From Candidatus Bathyarchaeota archaeon (lineage in GTDB: Archaea > Thermoproteota > Bathyarchaeia > RBG-16-48-13 > GCA-020355125), in contig JAUWWH010000063.1 in the NCBI GenBank assembly GCA_030617005.1, positions 1-5,991 on the forward strand: 5,991 nt of DNA, in the 5' to 3' direction. Below the pieces are notes generated by a model. It did no database searches. It had not been told where the DNA came from and worked only from the letters and a program-made list of their open reading frames with translations. A program made the position numbers and the translations under genes. Shown here piece by piece: positions 1-5,045 of this stretch (the stretch's first letter is position 1; each line of letters begins with the position of its first letter).

Positions 1-762
1 GCAATCCCATTTACTGCTCTGAGCGATGAAGTCTTCGTGGCTAATACGTCTGGTGCAAATCCCGTACCGTTAGCGGAGGGAGTTGTCGCTCTTCTTCTTG
101 CCCTAGCCAAACAAATAGTACAGCGACATAACAGTTTTAAACGAAAAGAGATAGAGCGTAGTCAAGGAGTCGAACTCAAGGGAAAAAAAGTAGGAATCCT
201 TGGTCTAGGTCATATCGGTAGAGAAGTGGCTCGACTTCTTCAAGGTTTTGAGATGCAGACACTAGCTTTGAAGCGTCATCCTGATGAAGCTCTGAAAACT
301 CAGCTCGGTCTTGACTTCCTCGGGGGACCTAAAGCTCTTGATTTTCTACTTCAAGAATCTGATTTTGTTATTGTGACAGTTCCCTTAACACCGGAGACTC
401 GTGGGATGATCGGTGAACGTGAACTTGGCTTGATGAAACAGACAGCTTACATAATCAATGTCGCTCGAGCCGCTATAATCCAGGAAAAACCCTTATTTAA
501 AGCCTTAAAGGAAGGGTGGATCGCCGGTGCTGCTCTTGATGTCTGGTGGCCACCTCACTGGTGGGATCCCAAGTGGAACCGAAGTGGAACGTTCCCACTA
601 TGTCCATTCTGGGAGTTGCCGAACGTGATAGCCACACCACACAATATAGGCTCAACGGATAAAAGCTCCGATATAACCCTCCGAATTATTGCAGAGAACA
701 TCGTTCGAGTCGCTGAGGGAAAACCACCAATCAATCAAGTTGACAAAAATCTCCAATACTAA
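1..762 (+). CDS. D-2-hydroxyacid dehydrogenase (NAD-binding), 5' end cut by window
   Basis: The reading frame is open to base 1, so the GTG at 37 is an internal valine codon and not the start; 253 residues are visible. They begin in the conserved segment just before the nucleotide-binding domain (NTSGAN, then PLAEGVVALLLAL). The Rossmann motif GLGHIG is at visible residues 68-73. The family's catalytic arginine is in NVARAA (Arg156) and its catalytic histidine in TPHNIG (His214). The third catalytic residue, a glutamate normally 29 residues after the arginine (as in SerA), is a proline here (185), within a tryptophan- and proline-rich stretch starting LDVWWPPHWW. The family catalyses NAD(P)H-linked interconversion of 2-keto and D-2-hydroxy acids (phosphoglycerate, glyoxylate, D-lactate and others) in the cytoplasm. 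The substrate cannot be told from sequence. It is followed by a 233-bp spacer with its own promoter-like box, so it is probably not co-transcribed with the next gene. Confidence 0.93.
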   Translation, partial: AIPFTALSDEVFVANTSGANPVPLAEGVVALLLALAKQIVQRHNSFKRKEIERSQGVELKGKKVGILGLGHIGREVARLLQGFEMQTLALKRHPDEALKTQLGLDFLGGPKALDFLLQESDFVIVTVPLTPETRGMIGERELGLMKQTAYIINVARAAIIQEKPLFKALKEGWIAGAALDVWWPPHWWDPKWNRSGTFPLCPFWELPNVIATPHNIGSTDKSSDITLRIIAENIVRVAEGKPPINQVDKNLQY

Positions 763-857
763 TCAAATATTGAAGCTAAGGTTATCTCATCGTCTTCATC
801 ATAGTTTTTCACATAGTCTGTATGTGCAAAAATGAAGGTTCCAAACATGGTAGAACA

Positions 858-887
858 TTAATTCATTACTAGAGAAGTATGAATTAA
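858..887. repeat. 12-bp inverted repeat (hairpin) upstream of the DUF1786 gene
   Basis: TTAATTCAT (858-866) pairs perfectly with ATGAATTAA (879-887). After one bulged T (867), ACT (868-870) pairs with AGT (876-878) around the loop AGAGA. All pairs are Watson-Crick, so it can fold on either strand. It lies 96 bases after the dehydrogenase stop codon and 42 bases before the TATA-like box. It could be an operator-type dyad or an RNA end for the upstream transcript. No T tract follows it on the plus strand, which weakens the terminator reading. Confidence 0.6.
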
Positions 888-928
888 GAAATTTTGGCTA
901 CTGATCAATAATTGAGCATTTTCCTCTA

Positions 929-936
929 TTTATATA
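929..936 (+). promoter_or_regulatory. Archaeal-type TATA box for the DUF1786 gene
   Basis: TTTATATA matches the archaeal TATA consensus. It is centred about 63 bases before the ATG at 996. With the usual 25-27 base spacing, transcription would begin near 960 and leave a leader of about 35 bases. A small dyad, TCAAT-A-ATTGA (905-915), lies just upstream, where a regulator or TFB could contact. No transcription start is proven, and AT-rich spacers produce such matches by chance. Confidence 0.5.
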
Positions 937-995
937 TCGATTCAATAAGATTCTAATATGACACTTGAGTTTAGAGGTTTTTTAGAGAGATAGAG

Positions 996-2078
996 ATGAA
1001 GATCTTAGCTTTAGATATTGGAGCTGGTACAGAAGACGTGCTCCTTTATGATGATGAGAAAGAGAACATTGAGAACTGTATAAAAATTGTCTTGCCCTCT
1101 CCTTCACAAATTTTTGCAGCAAAGATTAGGGAAGCCACTAAGTTACACCAGGATGTTCTGATAAAAGGTGATATTATTGGCGGGGGCGCGTTTACATCAT
1201 CACTAAAAAAACACATAAGAGCAGGGTACCGTGTTGTCATGTCAGAGAATGCAGCGTACACTGTGCGAAACAATCTAGATGATGTTCGCGCTTTAGGGAT
1301 CGAAATAACGCGGGATAACCATTTGATGAGGTTCCATGGAGAAACTTTGATCCTTGAGGAGGTAAACATTACCAGACTCAAAGAGTTTTTAACTAATTTT
1401 AACGAGAACTTCTCTGATATCGATGTTGTCGCAATTGCTATCCAGGATCATGGTGTTTTCCCAAAAGGGACAAGTAATCGAAGGGTACGGATTCAGACGA
1501 TGAGGGAACTCTTGGAGATCGACTCACGACCTGAAGTTTTAGCATTCATGGAAGATGAAGTTCCTTCATGTTTCCTCAGAATGAAGTCTGCAGTTGAAGC
1601 CTCAAAAAGACAACTACCCAAAACGAAAGTTCTTCTCATGGATACTGCTCTAGCTGCGATAATGGGTTGTCTGCAGGATCCAGTAATTGCAGAAAAAGAA
1701 TTAGTTCTCGCTGTCAATGTTGGTAATGGTCACACTATGACCGCGATAATCTTCCAAGGAAAAATTATGGGTTTACTTGAACATCATACTCAAGCTTTAA
1801 ATCCCCAGAAAATTGAGCAACTCCTGATTGATTTTATGAATGGAAAACTGAGTGATGACGAAGTGTTCAAGGATGGTGGACACGGTTTATTCTTTCTAGA
1901 AGATGCACCTTGCTTTTCAAAACTTGAGCAAATCGCAGTAACCGGACCAAATAGAAATATTTTAGCACAAACTAACTTACCTATCCATTTCGCTTCTCCA
2001 GCAGGTGATGTAATGATGACTGGTCCAATTGGATTGGTCGAAGTTACGAAGAAAAAATTAGGAATCCACACCAATTAA
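996..2078 (+). CDS. DUF1786 family protein with ASKHA-like ATP-binding motifs
   Basis: This 360-residue protein matches the DUF1786 family from memory of its opening (LALDIGAGTEDVLLYD) and overall layout. Relatives are often labelled 'pyruvate formate-lyase activating enzyme', but there is no CxxxCxxC radical SAM motif here; the only cysteines are isolated (28, 192, 225, 306), so that label is not supported. What is visible is an actin/Hsp70/sugar-kinase (ASKHA) pattern: a phosphate-1-like loop D7-x-G9-x-G11-T12, a glycine-rich stretch at 62-64, a phosphate-2-like loop N241-V-G-N-G-H-T247, and glycine-containing C-terminal motifs TGPNR (316-320) and ASPAGD (333-338). No signal peptide or membrane segment is seen. 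The ATG is preceded by a purine-rich stretch (GAGAGATAGAG) rather than a clear Shine-Dalgarno. The acetyl-CoA synthase gene follows after 70 bp on the same strand, which suggests but does not prove a shared role. The true biochemical function is unknown. Confidence 0.85.
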   Translation: MKILALDIGAGTEDVLLYDDEKENIENCIKIVLPSPSQIFAAKIREATKLHQDVLIKGDIIGGGAFTSSLKKHIRAGYRVVMSENAAYTVRNNLDDVRALGIEITRDNHLMRFHGETLILEEVNITRLKEFLTNFNENFSDIDVVAIAIQDHGVFPKGTSNRRVRIQTMRELLEIDSRPEVLAFMEDEVPSCFLRMKSAVEASKRQLPKTKVLLMDTALAAIMGCLQDPVIAEKELVLAVNVGNGHTMTAIIFQGKIMGLLEHHTQALNPQKIEQLLIDFMNGKLSDDEVFKDGGHGLFFLEDAPCFSKLEQIAVTGPNRNILAQTNLPIHFASPAGDVMMTGPIGLVEVTKKKLGIHTN

Positions 2079-2087
2079 ATAATTAAC

Positions 2088-2097
2088 CCTTTTTTTT
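2088..2097 (+). terminator. Oligo-T tract after the DUF1786 gene
   Basis: A run of eight T (2090-2097) lies 11 bases after the stop codon, with a second run of six T at 2109-2114. Archaeal RNA polymerase can terminate at such tracts without a hairpin. If this works, the synthase gene needs its own promoter; the AT-rich TTTTAATATT at 2111-2120, about 30 bases before the TTG start, is a candidate TATA element for a nearly leaderless transcript. Read-through into the synthase gene is equally possible. Confidence 0.4.
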
Positions 2098-2148
2098 AAC
2101 TACAGAAATTTTTTAATATTGGACATAGACACTGAAATCTAGATATAT

Positions 2149-4095
2149 TTGGTAAAAAAATTTTATGATTTTGTGAAAAATTCTTTAATCCCATTCAGTC
2201 AATTGAAGGGCTTTAAAGGCACAGAATATACGTATCCTCTACTCTATGGAATAACTGGCGTGAACATTCCCAATAAAGAAGAGATCAACCACGCTTTGGA
2301 ACGTGTGAAAGAAGAAATCGGTGGATTCTCTGCAGATGCTCTGTGGTTAGCTGAATTAGTTACGTCCTTAAAGGATGGGGAACGATTCTTCCTTGTTGAT
2401 GATGCATTTCGATGGTTATGTGTAGCGCTCAATGAGGGTATCAATGGTTGGGCTCTTCTCATGGGTAAGGAAGAGAAAGACGAAGTATTCCAGTTGATAA
2501 AGAAGCTTCAAGAAAAAAAACTCAAGGTCTTCGTTACAGGTAGTGTTGTTGAGGGAACTGAAGAATTTCCAGAATCAGTTACAAGCTTCGGATCCTCACA
2601 AACAGGACTCATATATTTTGCTCAGTTACTCGTAAGATACGCCCTCATTTATGGCAGAGTACCAGTTGGTGATCTACACGAAATATCTCATAGCATAGAA
2701 GAAAATGCTCCAGGAGTCATCTTTGTAGTTGGTGAGTTGAGTAGTATAGAGCGTCTTCTCGTCCAAGGAATGCTTTCCCTCGGAACACCAGTCCTTGGTT
2801 TACATCATACTCAGAACCTCGTTGGTCCATTAATCGTCTCTCAAACGATTAGTGATATGGTTGATAAGGCTTGGAGGCTTCCAAATATAAGAGCTAGATT
2901 GGTTTTTGAGGCTACACCTGATGTCCCTGTTCTAGTCGGTAAAGTCTTCTCTCATGAGGAAATACTGAAAGATGATATTGGTTTACGGTTGGAGGGTTCC
3001 TTATTCAGTTTTATTGTGACTAGACCATCATTGACGGTACAAGAAGACGCTGTAACTGTACTCGGTGAGGTTAAGAAAGCTTCAACTTTTTGTGTCCTTG
3101 TAGAATTAGGAAACAGAGACGTGGATGACCCCATGACTCTCTGGGTAGGAAGGATTCTACGTCGAGTCATCAACTATGCAAATGGGATAAAAGTAAAATC
3201 CAAGGGTAACAGAATAATTGATCTTATCATGACTAAAGACGCTCTTAAGTCTGGATTCACACTGGAACATTTAGGAAATCTAATTAAAACCGAGCTTAGA
3301 AACGATTTTCCAGCCATAGGACCCATACATATAACATTTATTCTGAACAAAGAAGACGCAAAAAAAATGCATCCAGAGATTTGTTCATTTATTGAAAAGA
3401 GAAAAAATAAGATCAAGAACATTACTGAAGAGAGCGAAAGCGTCTTTTATGGGTGTACCCGCTGTCGATCCTTCTCTCTAGCCCATGCTTGTACCGTCAC
3501 TCCTGAACGCCCATCTCAATGTGGCGTCAGACCCTGGTATATGATCAAAGCTCACGCCATACTTGATCCAGGAAGTGTTTATGAACCATGTGTGCTTATC
3601 GACAAAGGGAAATGTCTAGATCCTTTGCTCGGAGAATATGAGGGCGTTAATCATTCAACTGAACGAAGAACTGGAGGACGTGTAAAGAGAATCTATCTTC
3701 ACAGCATTTTTGACTTTCCACACACCGCTTGTAGTTGTTTTCAAAATATTGCTTTTCACATTCCTGAGGTAGATGGGATAGGTCTAATGCCGAGAGACTT
3801 TAAAGGTGAAGCTCCGAATGGTATGACCTGGACAAAACTAGCCAATAAAGTTGCTGGTAGACAGTGCCTGGATGGTGTAGCTTCTTTTTCCGTCGAATAT
3901 CTTTATTCGCAAAAGTTTTTTCAAGGTGATGGAGGATACAGTCGAGTTGTATGGATGACCGATCACTTGAAAAAAATTGCTGGAAACGCAATACCTGAGA
4001 AATTTAGAAGATCAATAGCTACTGAAAAGGACATAACAACTATTGAAGAATTGAAAACTTTCATAAAGAAGAATAGAGACCCCGAGAATCTCTAA
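2149..4095 (+). CDS. acsB: Acetyl-CoA synthase (CODH/ACS complex beta subunit, AcsB/CdhC type)
   Basis: This 648-residue protein joins a methyl group, CO and CoA into acetyl-CoA, or reverses that reaction, in the Wood-Ljungdahl pathway. The A-cluster site is complete: C436-x2-C439-x8-C448-x9-C458 has the exact spacing of Moorella Cys506/509/518/528, which hold the [4Fe-4S] cluster and bridge to the proximal nickel. C528-S529-C530 sits where Cys595-Gly-Cys597 binds the distal nickel. Phe442, three residues after the second cysteine, matches the pocket Phe512. Residues 1 to about 250 correspond to the bacterial CODH-contacting N-terminal domain, shortened from about 310; about 250-430 to the middle domain; the rest to the A-cluster domain. 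Archaeal CdhC (about 470 residues) lacks the first domain, yet the C-terminal half here (GEYEGVN, then YLHSIF before the CSC) reads as CdhC-like. The start is TTG, eight bases after an in-frame TAG (2140-2142); GTG at 2173 is the alternative, and the next in-frame Met is residue 105. No CODH gene lies alongside. Confidence 0.94.
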   Translation: MVKKFYDFVKNSLIPFSQLKGFKGTEYTYPLLYGITGVNIPNKEEINHALERVKEEIGGFSADALWLAELVTSLKDGERFFLVDDAFRWLCVALNEGINGWALLMGKEEKDEVFQLIKKLQEKKLKVFVTGSVVEGTEEFPESVTSFGSSQTGLIYFAQLLVRYALIYGRVPVGDLHEISHSIEENAPGVIFVVGELSSIERLLVQGMLSLGTPVLGLHHTQNLVGPLIVSQTISDMVDKAWRLPNIRARLVFEATPDVPVLVGKVFSHEEILKDDIGLRLEGSLFSFIVTRPSLTVQEDAVTVLGEVKKASTFCVLVELGNRDVDDPMTLWVGRILRRVINYANGIKVKSKGNRIIDLIMTKDALKSGFTLEHLGNLIKTELRNDFPAIGPIHITFILNKEDAKKMHPEICSFIEKRKNKIKNITEESESVFYGCTRCRSFSLAHACTVTPERPSQCGVRPWYMIKAHAILDPGSVYEPCVLIDKGKCLDPLLGEYEGVNHSTERRTGGRVKRIYLHSIFDFPHTACSCFQNIAFHIPEVDGIGLMPRDFKGEAPNGMTWTKLANKVAGRQCLDGVASFSVEYLYSQKFFQGDGGYSRVVWMTDHLKKIAGNAIPEKFRRSIATEKDITTIEELKTFIKKNRDPENL

Positions 4096-4121
4096 GATTT
4101 TTCATCTTCACAGGAAAATCT
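4095..4121 (+). terminator. Hairpin at the end of the acetyl-CoA synthase gene
   Basis: AGATTTTTC (4095-4103) pairs with GGAAAATCT (4113-4121) across a 9-base loop. It has one U-G wobble that can form only in the plus-strand RNA. The stem begins on the last base of the synthase stop codon, so it probably marks or protects the 3' end of that message. No T tract follows directly, so intrinsic termination is uncertain. Confidence 0.4.
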
Positions 4122-4184
4122 CATAGAAAAAGCTTTACATATTACTTCAAGATGCTTTGTTAATTCTCATTTTATAATCAATCG

Positions 4185-4207
4185 AAAAAATTTGCTTCTC
4201 ATAAAAA
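4185..4207 (-). terminator. Oligo-T tracts downstream of the cupin gene
   Basis: Read on the minus strand there is a run of five T (4203-4207) and a run of six T (4185-4190), 29-51 bases after the cupin stop codon. This fits archaeal-type termination in the 140-bp convergent gap between the cupin and synthase genes. The assignment rests on composition only. Confidence 0.35.
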
Positions 4208-4235
4208 TGAAATGCCATAAAGCACAAACCGATGA

Positions 4236-4565
4236 TCAAGATCGTATCATTATTAAGATCATCTTAAACTTTCTTTTAGCTTTCAAGGCGTGTGGTTTAT
4301 TAGCTGGCATAATGACCATTTCGCCATCCTTTAAGTTTAATATCTTTCCAGAGATGATAATTTCAGCCTCTCCATCTAAAATATGAGCTAAAGCATCAAA
4401 CGGTACGGTATGTTCACTTAACCCTTGGCCTTCCCCGAAAGCAAAGAGAGTCACTGTCCCTTTTTCTTTATCAATTATGGTCCTACTCACAACAGCTCCC
4501 TCTTGATATTCTACTAAATCACTCAATCTCACAACTTTGCCTACTAATGTTCTATTTTGCTCCAC
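4236..4565 (-). CDS. Small single-domain cupin protein
   Basis: This 109-residue protein is one cupin beta-barrel. Motif 1 runs from about Gly46 to Gly65 (GQGLSEHTVPFDALAHILDG) and motif 2 from Gly81 to His92 (GEMVIMPANKPH). Against the classical pattern, His52 and His92 are kept, but the second histidine of HxH is Val54 and the motif 1 glutamate is Ala58, so the usual four-ligand metal site is incomplete. This sequence style (SEHT.PFDAL and MPAN.PHAL) belongs to a common family of free-standing small cupins of unknown substrate. The start is GTG, with an SD-like GAAGGGA on the minus strand (bases 4578-4572) six bases upstream. No alternative start codon occurs between it and the upstream in-frame stop at 4593-4595. 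It is transcribed towards the synthase gene and divergently from the CooT-like gene. A binding, sensing or isomerase role is possible; none can be assigned. Confidence 0.86.
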   Translation of the reverse strand: MEQNRTLVGKVVRLSDLVEYQEGAVVSRTIIDKEKGTVTLFAFGEGQGLSEHTVPFDALAHILDGEAEIIISGKILNLKDGEMVIMPANKPHALKAKRKFKMILIMIRS

Positions 4566-4673
4566 TTTTATTCCCTTCTTAATACGACATATTTATCCTA
4601 TTATTTTTTATTACCTAATCTCAGTGCGTTTGTTTTACGAATAAGTTTAAGTTATCGGAGGTCTTTGTCATAG

Positions 4674-4680
4674 TTTAAAT
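4674..4680 (+). promoter_or_regulatory. TATA-like box for the CooT-like gene
   Basis: TTTAAAT lies about 50 bases before the ATG at 4728. With normal archaeal spacing, transcription would begin near 4702-4706 and give a leader of about 24 bases. A weak ribosome binding site, GGGA (4719-4722), precedes the start by five bases. The 162-bp spacer separates divergent genes and must also hold the cupin promoter; minus-strand AT-rich elements near 4591-4610 are possible but not distinctive. Confidence 0.4.
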
Positions 4681-4727
4681 CTTTTCAAGGTAAATGATAT
4701 TTTCGAATAAATCTTCATGGGATTTTT

Positions 4728-4913
4728 ATGTGTGAGTTTAAAGTGATTCTTGAAGGAAATACGGTATTCAAAGATGCTGTATATGTGAAGGTTGTTGGTT
4801 CCAACGTTATCGTTAAAGACATCCTAGGTGATCTGGAAGAACTCAATAATTGCAGAATTATCGAAGTTGATGTGAATGCTCAACGCTTAATCCTCTCTCC
4901 CATCAAAAAATAG
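4728..4913 (+). CDS. CooT-family nickel-binding small protein
   Basis: This 61-residue protein has the hallmarks of the CooT family (COG1532, once called a predicted RNA-binding protein): it opens Met-Cys-Glu-Phe, continues as short beta strands (FKVILEG, YVKVVGSNVIVKDILG), and ends with an EVDVNAQRLIL strand. Rhodospirillum rubrum CooT is of similar size (about 66 residues), forms a dimer, binds nickel through the conserved Cys2, and helps mature nickel CO dehydrogenase. Cys2 is present here, with one other cysteine at about position 42. A gene for another nickel enzyme, acetyl-CoA synthase, lies about 630 bp upstream, beyond the oppositely oriented cupin gene, so a nickel-handling role is consistent with context. 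Many archaeal family members are untested, so nickel binding is inferred from the family. ATG is the only reasonable start, as Cys2 must follow it. Confidence 0.85.
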   Translation: MCEFKVILEGNTVFKDAVYVKVVGSNVIVKDILGDLEELNNCRIIEVDVNAQRLILSPIKK

Positions 4914-4938
4914 AGTTTCTTCTATAATTTCAGTACAA

Positions 4939-4961
4939 AAATGATTGTTAAATGATCATTT
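4939..4961. repeat. AT-rich dyad downstream of the CooT-like gene
   Basis: AAATGAT (4939-4945) is repeated inverted as ATCATTT (4955-4961). The right arm lies inside a perfect 12-base palindrome, AAATGATCATTT (4950-4961). It sits 26 bases after the stop codon in the convergent gap and may contribute to RNA end formation. It is short and AT-rich, so chance is a real alternative. Confidence 0.3.
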
Positions 4962-5006
4962 CGTTCTAAAGAACTACTCAATGCTGCACTATGTGAAGTA
5001 AAGCGT

Positions 5007-5045
5007 GATTACATATTCATATATGTGATTTAGTCTAATTTTTTT
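5007..5045 (+). terminator. Hairpin plus T-tract terminator for the CooT-like gene
   Basis: GATTACATAT (5007-5016) pairs with ATATGTGATT (5021-5030) around the loop TCAT. Two of the ten pairs are G-U wobbles that form only in plus-strand RNA. A run of seven T follows at 5039-5045, after an 8-base gap. This looks like a terminator for rightward transcripts. It overlaps the end of the convergent radical SAM gene, whose stop codon lies at 5032-5030. Confidence 0.45.

Noticed and set aside
822..872. Sixteen-codon ATG frame in the spacer before the DUF1786 gene
   Set aside because: Too short, without a ribosome binding site or recognisable content, and it runs into the hairpin.
996..2078. Annotation as pyruvate formate-lyase activating enzyme
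   Set aside because: Database entries for DUF1786 carry this label, but the CxxxCxxC radical SAM motif needed for that chemistry is absent; the visible loops fit an ASKHA-type nucleotide-binding protein.
4164..4201. Direct repeat TTCTCAT (4164-4170 and 4195-4201) in the convergent gap
   Set aside because: Seven bases in a highly AT-rich stretch is within chance expectation, and no regular array is present.
4192..4386. Plus-strand frame of 64 codons overlapping the cupin gene
   Set aside because: Antisense to the C-terminal half of a clear cupin; no recognisable protein features or ribosome binding site.
4657..4673. GGAGGT, a good Shine-Dalgarno-like sequence in the cupin/CooT spacer
   Set aside because: It is followed only by TTG TCA TAG, a two-codon frame. 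It also lies upstream of the likely transcription start of the CooT-like gene, so it is probably chance.
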